Shown piece by piece: positions 1-7,798 of a stretch of DNA of 64,000 nucleotides. The translations under genes were made by a program, and so were the position numbers. The stretch lies in assembly GCA_947088135.1 (NCBI GenBank), contig CAMUFJ010000004.1, forward strand, positions 1-64,000, given 5' to 3'. The stretch is from an uncultured Clostridia bacterium. Its GTDB lineage: Bacteria; Bacillota; Clostridia; Christensenellales; Borkfalkiaceae. Position 1 is the first letter of the stretch, and the number at the start of each line of letters is the position of its first letter. Under the pieces are notes generated by a model, which did not search any database, was not told the origin of the DNA, and saw nothing but the letters and a program-made list of their open reading frames with translations.

Positions 1-274
1 AGCCCGTGCCGTTCGTATCCTCTAACTTCACCGTGCCCGTGCGGCGGTAAACGCTTTTCGCCCGCATGCCCGCGCGCTCCGCCGCGGAGATCAGCTTATC
101 TTCGGGCGCGTCGGCGCAGACGTCGAAATCTGGTTTTTTCGCGGGCGAAAAGCCCGCGAGAAAATCGCGCACGGCGCCCCCCACGAGATAGAGGGGGAAG
201 GCGCATTCTTCCGCAAGCGCGGTCAAAGCGTCGGGTATGGGAATTTTTACCGTTGCTTCCGTAAATTTTTTCAT
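1..274 (-). CDS. cca: CCA tRNA nucleotidyltransferase / poly(A) polymerase family, N-terminal part (3' end outside window)
   Basis: This is the first 91 codons of a gene that runs leftward off the window. The reading frame shows the class II nucleotidyltransferase signature: LVGGAVRD at residues 30-37, then DFDVC at 49-53 carrying the metal-binding Asp pair, then RRTGTV at 78-83. Enzymes of this family add or repair the 3' CCA of tRNAs in the cytoplasm. The start is the only ATG that leaves a normal short lead before the GGAVRD loop. There is no Shine-Dalgarno sequence before it, and the predicted promoter would start transcription at or next to the A of the ATG, so translation may be leaderless. 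The gene is divergent from the lipid kinase gene. Without the C-terminal half I cannot separate a CCA-adding enzyme from a poly(A) polymerase or a split-function form. Confidence 0.85.
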   Translation of the reverse strand, partial: MKKFTEATVKIPIPDALTALAEECAFPLYLVGGAVRDFLAGFSPAKKPDFDVCADAPEDKLISAAERAGMRAKSVYRRTGTVKLEDTNGTG

Positions 275-280
275 AAAAAC

Positions 281-309
281 AGTGTAACACATTCCGAAAA
301 AAATTGCAA
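281..309 (-). promoter_or_regulatory. Predicted sigma-A promoter of the tRNA nucleotidyltransferase gene
   Basis: Read on the minus strand, TTGCAA (309-304) and TACACT (286-281) are separated by 17 bases. The -35 box is self-complementary and is the same six bases used by the divergent promoter of the lipid kinase gene. Confidence 0.5.
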
Positions 310-332
310 TTCAAAAAAAAATATTGTATAAT
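304..332 (+). promoter_or_regulatory. Predicted sigma-A promoter of the diacylglycerol-kinase-family gene
   Basis: TTGCAA at 304-309 and a consensus TATAAT at 327-332 have a 17-base spacer that is almost all A/T. The start codon of the lipid kinase lies about 60 bases downstream. Confidence 0.65.
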
Positions 333-393
333 ATAAACAATAGGGATATTTTACTAATTTTTGAAGCTTTAAATTAAATGCGGGGAGTATGAA

Positions 394-1260
394 ATGTTAA
401 ATTTTTTGGTGAATCCGCACGCTTTTCGCGGCGGCAACGGGTCACTGATCGATAAGCTTGAAAAACGCTTGAAAGCGCGCGGCGTGCAGTATCATATATT
501 CAAATCCGAGCAGGAAGGGGGAATCGGGAAATACGCCCGTTCGCTTTCCGCCGCAGGGCAGACGAAGTTTATCGCCGTGGGCGGGGACGGCACGCTTAAC
601 GAAATGCTCTCCAATCTTGCCGATCCGTCCGTCTGCGAGATCGGGCTCATTCCTGCGGGGACGGGCAACGATTTTGCCGCGGCGGCGGGGATTCCCAAGG
701 GAATCAAAGCGCTCAAATTCCTCTTCGAAGGAGAGAGCAGTTACGTCGATTATATCGAATGCGGGTCGGGGCGCAGGAGCATCAATATCGTCGGGCTGGG
801 GATGGACGTGGATATTTTAACGCGCCGTTTGCGCGCCCACGCGGCGGGAAAGAAAATGAGTTATTACTCGGCGCTCCGCGCCTCTCTCAAAGAGTACAGG
901 GGCTTGAAGATAAACGTGACCGTCAACGGCGAAACGAAGGAGTATAACACCATGATCGCGGCGGTGTGCAACGGCAGTCAATTCGGCGGGGGAATCCGCA
1001 TTTGCCCTCCCGCGAACATTGCCGACGGCAAGCTCGGGCTCGTGCTTGTGGATTATCCCGAAAAACATATTCTCCGCGAGCTCTTCGCGCTTTTGAGAGG
1101 AAAGCTGTTAAATCGTAAGATCGCCCGATACATCGAATGTACGGAAGTCCATATCGTACCCGAAACGTCCGAGAGCGTTCAGTACGACGGTGAAATTTAT
1201 CCCACAGGGTCGCTCTATGCCCGCGTGGTGAGCGGTAAACTCAGAATGTTCCGAGGTTAA
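394..1260 (+). CDS. Diacylglycerol/lipid kinase family protein (YegS/BmrU type)
   Basis: A 288-residue soluble protein of the DAGK catalytic superfamily, full length for the family. The N-terminal phosphate-binding loop is visible as NPHAFRGGNG, the nucleotide motif GGDGTLNE at residues 63-70 and the second glycine loop PAGTGND at 87-93. Such enzymes phosphorylate diacylglycerol or a related lipid at the membrane and recycle lipid head-group turnover products; the exact substrate cannot be read from sequence. The ATG at 394 is preceded by GGGGAG. The next gene begins two bases after the stop, so the two are almost certainly co-transcribed. Confidence 0.87.
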   Translation: MLNFLVNPHAFRGGNGSLIDKLEKRLKARGVQYHIFKSEQEGGIGKYARSLSAAGQTKFIAVGGDGTLNEMLSNLADPSVCEIGLIPAGTGNDFAAAAGIPKGIKALKFLFEGESSYVDYIECGSGRRSINIVGLGMDVDILTRRLRAHAAGKKMSYYSALRASLKEYRGLKINVTVNGETKEYNTMIAAVCNGSQFGGGIRICPPANIADGKLGLVLVDYPEKHILRELFALLRGKLLNRKIARYIECTEVHIVPETSESVQYDGEIYPTGSLYARVVSGKLRMFRG

Positions 1261-1261
1261 A

Positions 1262-2320
1262 ATGCCCAATCTTTATCGGGAAGTGCTCGACAGCGTGCCC
1301 ACTGCGGCGATCGTCGTCGATAAAAGTTTTAAGGTGCGGTACACCAACCGCGCTTTTCGGGAATACTTCCGCTCGCAACGCGCGCGCGGAAGTTTTCGCG
1401 ACGTCATTTCCTGCGGAGAAACGGAGCCTGTTTGCGGAACGGGCGTGAAGTGCGCTTATTGCCCCATACGGAGCGTCTTTTCCGACGCGCGCAAAGCGGG
1501 GGGCAAGGCGTTCCGCAAGCTTATCGTGCGCGGAGAGCGGGAGGACATTTCCCTCACCATTAAAATCCAGCCGCTCGGGAAATATTTTCTCGGCATTGTC
1601 GACAACGCGTATGAAACGGAGATCGCGCGGGAAATGTACAATGCGCAAGATATTCAGCAGAGGCTTTTGCCTCCCGCGCGCGGGGGGAACGGCACGCCGT
1701 ATTCCTTTTTGTATATTCCCTGTCGGGAAATCGGCGGGGATCTGCCCGACGTATACGAAATAAACGGCGACACCATGGGGCTGATCGCCGACGTTTCGGG
1801 GAAGGGTATTTCCGCGGGAATGCTCTCCGCGTTCGTCAAGGCGGGTTGGGACAGGAGCGAGCTCTCGCCCGCAAACGCCATTCGCGGGCTGAACGCGAAG
1901 TTCCAAGAATTGAATTTGGACGAACGCTCCTACGTGACGGGCGCCGCCGTGCGTATCGACAGGGCCCGCCGGGAAATTATATACAGCGTGGCGGGGCACA
2001 ATGCGCCCCTGCTTTTGAAGAGCGCGCTGGGTATCGACGAGATTGTAATGAATTCTCCGCCCGTTTCCACTTGGATTCCGGAGTTTGCGTACGAGGACAG
2101 GGCGATCGGCTATTCTTCGGGCGATATTCTGGTCATGCTTACGGACGGGGTGATCGAGAGCCGAAACGCCAAGGGGGAGCAGTTCTCCTTGGAGCGGGTA
2201 GAGGGCGTTTTGCAAAAGTCGGAAAACGCGGAACGCTTTATCGAGCGGTTAAAAGCGGTGTTAAAAGAATTCTGCGGTGCTTTTTCAGACGATTTGACCG
2301 CCGTCGCATTCGATCTTTAA
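1262..2320 (+). CDS. PAS domain plus SpoIIE/RsbU-type PP2C serine phosphatase
   Basis: A 352-residue cytoplasmic protein. Residues 1 to about 120 form a PAS-like sensor domain containing a cysteine cluster (C51, C58, C64, C67, ending CAYCPIR). Residues 130-352 form a PP2C-type phosphatase domain: linker IQQRLLP at 131-137, metal-binding GGD at 158-160, ADVSGKG at 176-182 and a C-terminal SDDLTA motif. Phosphatases of this kind usually dephosphorylate anti-sigma-factor antagonists; no such partner gene is nearby, so the target is unknown. The cysteines suggest redox, metal or Fe-S sensing, which is inference. The start overlaps the end of the lipid kinase gene's Shine-Dalgarno-like GAGG, showing translational coupling. 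Confidence 0.85.
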   Translation: MPNLYREVLDSVPTAAIVVDKSFKVRYTNRAFREYFRSQRARGSFRDVISCGETEPVCGTGVKCAYCPIRSVFSDARKAGGKAFRKLIVRGEREDISLTIKIQPLGKYFLGIVDNAYETEIAREMYNAQDIQQRLLPPARGGNGTPYSFLYIPCREIGGDLPDVYEINGDTMGLIADVSGKGISAGMLSAFVKAGWDRSELSPANAIRGLNAKFQELNLDERSYVTGAAVRIDRARREIIYSVAGHNAPLLLKSALGIDEIVMNSPPVSTWIPEFAYEDRAIGYSSGDILVMLTDGVIESRNAKGEQFSLERVEGVLQKSENAERFIERLKAVLKEFCGAFSDDLTAVAFDL

Positions 2321-2430
2321 CCTCTCGCGTCAGTCCGGACTCCCTTGCGGGATATTCCACGGGGCGGAGCGCGTAACTATAAGATCCAAAAAAGGAGAGT
2401 AGCTCGCGGATTTTACGCGGGCGAAAAATT

Positions 2431-2973
2431 GTGATTTTGAAAAACCTTATGATCGCGTCGGATATTCACGGTTCGGCGTACTATTGCGAAAAGTTGAAGC
2501 AGCGTTTCCTCGAAGAGGGGGCGGAAAAGCTGATCTTGCTCGGCGATCTGTTGTATCACGGAGCGCGTAATCCGCTTCCCAAAGATTACGATACGCTCAA
2601 AACGGCGGAAATTTTGAATTCTCTCAAAGAGCATATCGTATGCGTGCGCGGGAATTGCGACAGCGACGTGGACGGAATGGTGCTGTCCTTTCCTATCCGC
2701 GCGGAGTTCGCTCTCCTTCCGCTTGATCGGGCGAATCTCATTTTGACGCACGGGCATTTGGAACCGCCCGTATTGGGAGAGAACGATATTCTCGTAAACG
2801 GACATTTTCACGTGCCCGCGTTCGAGCGCCGTGAAAATTACCGCTATTTAAATTGCGGTTCGGTGTCGATCCCTAAGGAAAATTCTCCCCATTCTTATCT
2901 GATATGCGAGAACGGATCGTTCAGCTGGAAAAACATTCTAACGGGCGAATGCTTCCGCGAAGAGCACATATAA
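2431..2973 (+). CDS. yfcE: YfcE/MJ0936-family metallophosphoesterase
   Basis: A 180-residue calcineurin-like phosphodiesterase. The metal-ligand motifs are complete and in order: SDIHG (D11, H13), LGDLLYHG, RGNCDSD, LTHGH and NGHFHVP near residue 130. Family members hydrolyse phosphodiesters with Mn2+ or similar; the physiological substrate is not known. The start is uncertain. GTG 2431 gives the usual short N-terminus, and ATG 2449 would begin directly at the catalytic strand. A good AAAGGAG lies at 2391-2397, about 30 bases upstream, too far for either start. The gene follows the phosphatase by about 110 bases on the same strand. Confidence 0.85.
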   Translation: MILKNLMIASDIHGSAYYCEKLKQRFLEEGAEKLILLGDLLYHGARNPLPKDYDTLKTAEILNSLKEHIVCVRGNCDSDVDGMVLSFPIRAEFALLPLDRANLILTHGHLEPPVLGENDILVNGHFHVPAFERRENYRYLNCGSVSIPKENSPHSYLICENGSFSWKNILTGECFREEHI

Positions 2974-3005
2974 GGCGCATTTTGAATAAAATGTTGGGAA
3001 AAGGC

Positions 3006-3034
3006 TTGACATACGCCGGAAAAGAATTTATAAT
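3006..3034 (+). promoter_or_regulatory. Strong predicted sigma-A promoter of a small membrane protein gene
   Basis: Perfect TTGACA (3006-3011), a 17-base spacer and perfect TATAAT (3029-3034). The start codon is about 30 bases further on. Confidence 0.8.
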
Positions 3035-3065
3035 AAAATTGTAAAAATAAAAAAGGAGATAGGTT

Positions 3066-3293
3066 ATGGATAAGTGGTTTCACAAACAAAGTAAACTCGT
3101 TCAAATCTTACTGCTTCTTATTCCCGTTGTAAACTGGATTATTGAAATCGGCGTAAGATGGTCGGCTTGGCTCAAAAAGGGCGGGGTTCTTCGTCTGATT
3201 ATCTGTATTATCGTGACGATCCCCAGCGGTATCATCATCGGCTGGCTCGATATGCTTTGGATTTTGTTCTTCAACAGACTTTGCGCAGAATAA
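3066..3293 (+). CDS. Small two-helix membrane protein, unknown function
   Basis: A 75-residue protein with a short basic N-terminus and two hydrophobic segments, about residues 12-29 and 43-69, joined by a basic loop (RWSAWLKKGG). It has a consensus promoter and an AAAAAGGAGATAG ribosome site 7 bases before the ATG, and a terminator hairpin follows at 3369, so it is a free-standing expressed unit. I do not recognise a family. The size and topology are compatible with a YqaE/PMP3-like or other small envelope protein, but the sequence does not establish that. Confidence 0.75.
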   Translation: MDKWFHKQSKLVQILLLLIPVVNWIIEIGVRWSAWLKKGGVLRLIICIIVTIPSGIIIGWLDMLWILFFNRLCAE

Positions 3294-3368
3294 CGTGGTA
3301 TAAAAAAGACGCGGGAATTCCCGAAGTTTCCAAAGGGAGTTTTTCCACATAAGTATTGATAAGTATAG

Positions 3369-3410
3369 GCGCACTATACCTTGCAAGCAAGGCAGTGCGC
3401 TTTCGTTTTG
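3369..3410 (+). terminator. Rho-independent terminator after the small membrane protein
   Basis: An interrupted inverted repeat (GCGCACT and CCTTG pairing with CAAGG and AGTGCGC, 3369-3400) is followed by a T-rich run at 3401-3409. Confidence 0.7.
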
Positions 3411-3435
3411 CTTGTTCATTTAATTGTTGTATAAT
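3408..3435 (+). promoter_or_regulatory. Predicted promoter of the GNAT acetyltransferase gene
   Basis: TTGCTT (3408-3413), a 16-base spacer and perfect TATAAT (3430-3435). It overlaps the T-run of the preceding terminator. Confidence 0.55.
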
Positions 3436-3494
3436 AACAGAGCGATAACAGTAATTTTTTATATATTAATTAAGATAAATCAAGAAGTGATCTT

Positions 3495-4067
3495 ATGGAT
3501 ATTTACAAGACGTTTCCAATACTTGAAAACGAAAAATATATTTTACGCCCTGTGCTTGACGCGGATTTGGACAATTTGCTAAAAGTGTACAGCGACGTAA
3601 AAGCGGTACCGTTGTTTAATAGTGATAACTGCCATGGCGACATTTTTTATTACACTACGAAAGAACGCATGAAACAAGCGTTGGACTTTTGGAAGCAGGC
3701 TTACGACAACGGTTGGTTTGTAAGGTTTGCAATAGTTGACAAAAAATCCGGCGAGTTGATAGGTACAATCGAGGAATTTCATCGCGACGAGAAAGATTAC
3801 TTTACGAACTGCGGATTACTTCGGCTTGACTTACGTAGCGACTACGAAAAGGCAACGGAAATAGACAGCATGTTGTCTTTAATTGCCGCGCCGTCGTTTG
3901 ACTTGTTCGGCTGCGGTATCGTCGCAACGAAGGCTATTCCGTCAGCCGTCGAGCGCATAAAGGCGTTGAAGGCTACTGGCTTTAAGCTCTCGCACGAGCC
4001 GCTTATCGGTTACGACGGAACTAAGTATTATGACTATTATGTGTTAAATAAGGATAGTATCATATAA
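3495..4067 (+). CDS. GNAT-family N-acetyltransferase
   Basis: A 190-residue protein of the RimJ/RimL-like GNAT group, recognised by the N-terminal YILRPVLDADLDNLLKVYSD segment, the central strand FAIVDKKSGELIGTIEEF and the C-terminal NxxxIKALKATGFK-like pattern (AVERIKALKATGFKL). It would transfer an acetyl group from acetyl-CoA to an amine; the acceptor is not predictable. The gene has its own promoter and a strong terminator. Its codon use is AT-richer than that of neighbouring genes, so recent acquisition is possible. Confidence 0.8.
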   Translation: MDIYKTFPILENEKYILRPVLDADLDNLLKVYSDVKAVPLFNSDNCHGDIFYYTTKERMKQALDFWKQAYDNGWFVRFAIVDKKSGELIGTIEEFHRDEKDYFTNCGLLRLDLRSDYEKATEIDSMLSLIAAPSFDLFGCGIVATKAIPSAVERIKALKATGFKLSHEPLIGYDGTKYYDYYVLNKDSII

Positions 4068-4098
4068 ATTTCAATTTAGCTTACTTAATTACAAGCAT

Positions 4099-4137
4099 AA
4101 AGAACTCTCGAACAAATTGTTCGAGAGTTCTTTATCG
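4099..4137 (+). terminator. Strong terminator hairpin after the GNAT gene
   Basis: Perfect inverted repeat with arms of about 17 bases (AAAGAACTCTCGAACAA and its complement, 4099-4133), A-rich on one side and T-rich on the other. It can serve both this gene and the converging HAD/cls transcript. Confidence 0.85.
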
Positions 4138-4196
4138 TTATTCGATTTTTCATTCCCTCTTGGAAGCGCGCTTTCCCGCGTCTTTTTACCTGACCG

Positions 4197-4988
4197 TTAT
4201 AAACGAAGAAGCTCTTTTATTTTGGAAATAACGCCGCCGTCGTCGTTGGAGGGCACGGTTTGACCGATTTGCTCTTTAAGCGGGGCGTAGGCGTTTTCGG
4301 GCACGAACGCCCGTCCGCATTCCAAAAGCATTCCGTAATCGTTCATATGGTCGCCGAAGGCAACGCAATCCTCCCGCTCCAAGCCGAAGCGCTTGCGCAG
4401 GAAGCGTACCGCCTCGCCCTTGTCCGCCTCGGGTGCGGAAACGTCGCACCAATCGGCTCCCGAGAGGGTCGTGCGCAGGTTGGGAAGGCGCGGAGGCAAA
4501 AGCTTGATGCAGTGTTCCGCCGCAGGGAGTCCGTCGAAGATTGCGATCTTGCAAATATCCTCTTTCCCGATGATAAGGTCGAGGTTGTCCGTTTCCTCGC
4601 AAGCGGTGTAGGAGGCGTGCGCATACGTGCGGAAGGGTTCTTCCCTGTTTTCGATATAGGCGGAGCGCACCCCGCACAGCATGGGAAAGAGGTGCGGAAT
4701 CGCGCGGATCTCGTCGAGCGCGCGTTTGATGCTTTTGCGGGGGATCGGGTCGGAAAAGAGGGTTTCGCCGCGGTATTTCACGAGCGCGCCGTTTTCGCAG
4801 ATAAACACGAGTTTGTCGGCAACGGGTGCGAAAAATTCCAATAAGCTCGCGTATTGCCTTCCGCTTGCGGGGCAGAACAGCACGCCCTGTCCGTACATTT
4901 TTTCAATGAGCGGAAAAATCTCCCGCGGGAGATTTTTTTTGCTGTCGAGCAGTGTTCCGTCCAAATCGGTGGCGATGAATTTGACCAT
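4197..4988 (-). CDS. Cof-type HAD-superfamily phosphatase
   Basis: A 263-residue sugar-phosphate-type hydrolase. Motif I is DLDGTLLDS starting at residue 8, motif II is PASGRQ near residue 40 and motif IV is GDHMNDYGML near 215, all with the expected Asp residues. The long cap between motifs II and III is typical of the Cof/YbhA group, which dephosphorylates small phosphorylated metabolites. The start at 4988 is chosen over longer upstream in-frame options because it has AAAGGACGG about 5 bases before it and begins directly at the family N-terminus MVKFIATDLDG. It lies 29 bases after the cls stop on the same strand, so the two genes are probably one operon. Confidence 0.9.
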   Translation of the reverse strand: MVKFIATDLDGTLLDSKKNLPREIFPLIEKMYGQGVLFCPASGRQYASLLEFFAPVADKLVFICENGALVKYRGETLFSDPIPRKSIKRALDEIRAIPHLFPMLCGVRSAYIENREEPFRTYAHASYTACEETDNLDLIIGKEDICKIAIFDGLPAAEHCIKLLPPRLPNLRTTLSGADWCDVSAPEADKGEAVRFLRKRFGLEREDCVAFGDHMNDYGMLLECGRAFVPENAYAPLKEQIGQTVPSNDDGGVISKIKELLRL

Positions 4989-5017
4989 AGACCGTCCTTT
5001 GTTGAAAAATTTTTCCG

Positions 5018-6442
5018 CTATAAAAAAGGCAAAAAGAGCTGTACTAACATACGGGCGAGGCGTGCGAAAAAGCGTTCGCGGGGGACTGCCGTGCCCGTTT
5101 CCCACGCCTGCGAAAAATCCCGCTCCACGTCTGCGGCAAGCCCCGCGTCCCGCGCGAGCAACCCGCATTCCGATTGCAGATACAAACTCCTGTAATCGAG
5201 GTTATAGGAGGAAACGAACGCGTATTCGCCGTCCGCCGCCGCGCACTTGGCGTGCAAAAAGCCGTCGGTGTATTCCCGTACGTTTGCGCCCGCGTCTTCG
5301 AGCTCCCGCGCAAAATGGCGGGTGAGCAGGAAGGCGGTTTTTTTGTCGGGAATATGCGGGATCATGATTCTGACCTCCACCCCCGCACGGACGGCGCGCT
5401 TTAATTCGCGCAACAATATTTCGTCGGGCGCGAAGTACGGTGTAAAAAAGCAGAGGCTTTTTTTCGCGGAGCAGACGAGTGCGCCGAGCGTCCCCGCCCC
5501 CGCGCGAAAAACGTTGTCCTTCGCTTCGTCCGCGATCACCGCGCAGGGAATTCCCTCATTTGTTTTGCTTTTTTTGGAAGGGGGCTTGATGCCGAGCGTT
5601 TTCCCGATCAGTGAAGCAAAAATTGCGGCGGGCTCGCCCGTCACGCGGACGGCGGTGTCTTTCCAATTTCCGAAACGGAGCTTTTCGCCGGTGTATTCGT
5701 CGGCGAGGTTGACCCCGCCCGTATAGGCGATCTCGCCGTCGATCACGGCGATTTTGCGGTGATTTCTGCGGTTCACGGCGCTGGGGCGCGCGGTGAGCGG
5801 GCGCGCCTCGTGCGTGCGGATCCCCGCCGAATTGAGTTGGCGGACGTCTTTTTTGGAGAGAGTGAGCGAACTCCCGAACCCGTCGTATAAAAGGCGCACG
5901 TCCACGCCTTCTTCCGCCTTTTTGGAAAGCGCAAAAAACAGGCGGTTAAAGAGCGCGCCGCGCGCGACGATATAGTATTCGAGCCAAATATAAGATTCGG
6001 CAGAGAGAATATCCTTTAACAGTTCGCGGAACGCCTCTTTCCCCGTGGGGAAATAGTCGATGCCGTCCGCATAGGTCACGTTGGAGCCCGTAAACGGGAA
6101 GGCGTACGCCGCCGCGCGGGAAAGAATGCCGTCCTCTTTGTCTTTCGGCGGGCGGGGCGGGGGAAGCAAACGGGGCTTTCTGCGCCATAAGAAACACAAA
6201 ACCGCCCCCGTCCAAGGGAGCAGGAGCAATAAAACGAGTTTGGAAAGCTTGCTTTCGGGCGTATCGCGCGAAAGGACGACGGCGATTCCCGCAAAGAGGG
6301 CGATCAGCCGTTCGAGCGCGGCAAGCGGAGCAAGCCAACGGGGAAGATAGAGGGCGAGCAGGGCAAGCCCGACCGCCCAAAGAAGAGCAATCAGCGCGCA
6401 CGGAAAGAGTTTTCCGCGCAAAAAATTCCGTACCTTTTTCAT
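5018..6442 (-). CDS. cls: Cardiolipin synthase (phospholipase D family)
   Basis: A 474-residue membrane enzyme that joins two phosphatidylglycerol molecules into cardiolipin. Two N-terminal hydrophobic stretches (about residues 13-33 and 67-86) are followed by two complete HKD motifs: H228-x-K230-x4-D235 in HRKIAVIDG and H397-x-K399-x4-D404 in HAKCAAADG, each followed by the expected GG/SS-N segment. Length and order match bacterial Cls. It is the first gene of a two-gene minus-strand unit with the HAD phosphatase. Confidence 0.93.
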   Translation of the reverse strand: MKKVRNFLRGKLFPCALIALLWAVGLALLALYLPRWLAPLAALERLIALFAGIAVVLSRDTPESKLSKLVLLLLLPWTGAVLCFLWRRKPRLLPPPRPPKDKEDGILSRAAAYAFPFTGSNVTYADGIDYFPTGKEAFRELLKDILSAESYIWLEYYIVARGALFNRLFFALSKKAEEGVDVRLLYDGFGSSLTLSKKDVRQLNSAGIRTHEARPLTARPSAVNRRNHRKIAVIDGEIAYTGGVNLADEYTGEKLRFGNWKDTAVRVTGEPAAIFASLIGKTLGIKPPSKKSKTNEGIPCAVIADEAKDNVFRAGAGTLGALVCSAKKSLCFFTPYFAPDEILLRELKRAVRAGVEVRIMIPHIPDKKTAFLLTRHFARELEDAGANVREYTDGFLHAKCAAADGEYAFVSSYNLDYRSLYLQSECGLLARDAGLAADVERDFSQAWETGTAVPRERFFARLARMLVQLFLPFL

Positions 6443-6495
6443 TATGTACGTACGGTTGCCCTCACTCTATGGAAAGGGCGGGAAAGCCTGAGAAA

Positions 6496-7506
6496 TTACA
6501 ACAGCGTAATATAATCGAAACTCATGGTGTCGCGTTCCTCGCGGGAAACGAAATCGCGTATGAGTTCGCCCACTTCGTTTTCCTTGGCGGAATGGGAGTG
6601 GAAACAGTCGATATTCACCGCTTTTTGGGCGAACAGGTTGATCGCCGTCTTTAAATAGTCCGCGCAGTTGGAAATGCATTCCACGGTGAGCTGTTTGCGG
6701 AGCGCGGTATTGAGATCCATGCGGATATTGCAGGGGGGAAGCCCCGTGACCACTACCCGCCCTTCATGGCGGCAGCAGAGGAAGGGGAGCGCGGGGTCGT
6801 TGCCCGAAGCGCCCGTCACGTAAACGGAACCGTCCGCGAGCCGTCCGCCCGTCACGGCGGCGATCCCGTCGATGAGATCCTCGTCGGCGAGCGCGGTATA
6901 GTAGATGCCCGCTCCCTTTGCAAAATTCAAACGCGATTGCTTGGCGTCCACAAGCATGGGCGAAGTCTGTTGATAAATGAGAAGCTGGCAGATGAAAATG
7001 CCGAGCGTGTTCGCGCCCACGACGGAGATGTGCTGTCCCTTCTGGGCGTTCAGCGTGTCCACCGTCGCCTTGGCAAACGCCACGTGGTGCAGCAATAGCG
7101 CCTGTTCGTCGCCCACGGAATCGGGCAGGGCGGTCATCTCGTCGGGAGAAAGATAGACGATGTCGCGCAAGAAGCCGTCGCAGGAGCGTCCGCAGGTCAG
7201 ATATTCGTCCTCGGAAAAGTCTTTTTTCGACGTGCCCGTATCGGGCGCGGGGCGGAATGCGTGCAACACCACGCGCGTGCCCTTGGGGAAAAACGCGTTC
7301 CCGCTCTCTTCTGCGATAAGCCCGATTGCAAAACAGCCGGGAATGATGGGATAGTCGATCTTTGCCGAACCGCGCAGGACTGCCACGTCCGAATCGCACA
7401 GCAAAACTTTGGTCACGCGGACTTTAAGCTTTCCGGGCACCGGCTCGGGCAGCGGCTCGTCCGTGCGGGTCAGTTTTTCCGCGTCGGTAAGCTTCCATAC
7501 GTTCAT
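6496..7506 (-). CDS. Medium-chain dehydrogenase/reductase (zinc-binding dehydrogenase-like) lacking the usual zinc ligands
   Basis: A 336-residue protein with the GroES-like N-terminal domain and a Rossmann domain (VVGANTLGIFICQLL near residue 180). A Cys matching the first catalytic-zinc ligand is present in VLLCDSD. The canonical GHE motif is replaced by GCFAIG, and the structural-zinc Cys cluster is reduced to TCGRSC. It may be a zinc-independent or divergent NAD(P)-dependent oxidoreductase; the substrate is unknown. AGGAG lies about 9 bases before the ATG. A consensus promoter and an inverted repeat lie in the leader, and the gene is divergent from rpmE. Confidence 0.8.
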   Translation of the reverse strand: MNVWKLTDAEKLTRTDEPLPEPVPGKLKVRVTKVLLCDSDVAVLRGSAKIDYPIIPGCFAIGLIAEESGNAFFPKGTRVVLHAFRPAPDTGTSKKDFSEDEYLTCGRSCDGFLRDIVYLSPDEMTALPDSVGDEQALLLHHVAFAKATVDTLNAQKGQHISVVGANTLGIFICQLLIYQQTSPMLVDAKQSRLNFAKGAGIYYTALADEDLIDGIAAVTGGRLADGSVYVTGASGNDPALPFLCCRHEGRVVVTGLPPCNIRMDLNTALRKQLTVECISNCADYLKTAINLFAQKAVNIDCFHSHSAKENEVGELIRDFVSREERDTMSFDYITLL

Positions 7507-7526
7507 ATAAAAAACTCCTAATCAGT

Positions 7527-7557
7527 TCACAAATTTTTCGTTCCGAACAATTTGTGA
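7527..7557 (-). promoter_or_regulatory. Inverted repeat in the leader of the MDR dehydrogenase gene
   Basis: Nine-base perfect arms TCACAAATT (7527-7535) and AATTTGTGA (7549-7557) lie between the promoter and the ribosome site of the dehydrogenase. It could be a repressor operator or an RNA hairpin; no regulator is identified. Confidence 0.4.
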
Positions 7558-7610
7558 GATTGTAACCGTGTTGTTATCTCTCAGTTGCAGGGGTCGCTTT
7601 CTATATAATT

Positions 7611-7639
7611 ATTATACCCCATTTGAGAAAGTTTGGCAA
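7611..7639 (-). promoter_or_regulatory. Predicted sigma-A promoter of the MDR dehydrogenase gene
   Basis: On the minus strand, TTGCCA (7639-7634), a 17-base spacer and perfect TATAAT (7616-7611), about 105 bases before the start codon. Confidence 0.7.
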
Positions 7640-7729
7640 GCATTTGCGAAGGAAAACGCATTTTTCGCATTCTGCGCGCAAAATTCCGCACGGGGAAGGC
7701 AAGTTTTTTTGTTTGCGACGCCAAATCAG

Positions 7730-7758
7730 TTGACGAATCGGAAAAAAACCGATATAAT
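7730..7758 (+). promoter_or_regulatory. Predicted sigma-A promoter of rpmE
   Basis: TTGACG (7730-7735), a 17-base spacer and perfect TATAAT (7753-7758), about 40 bases upstream of the rpmE start. Confidence 0.8.
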
Positions 7759-7798
7759 AAACCATGATATTTAGAATTTCCGAGTGAGGTGAACGAAT

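Noticed and set aside
4989..5168. N-terminal extension of the HAD phosphatase frame
   Set aside because: It overlaps the cls gene and has no ribosome site, whereas ATG 4988 has AAAGGACGG and the family N-terminus.
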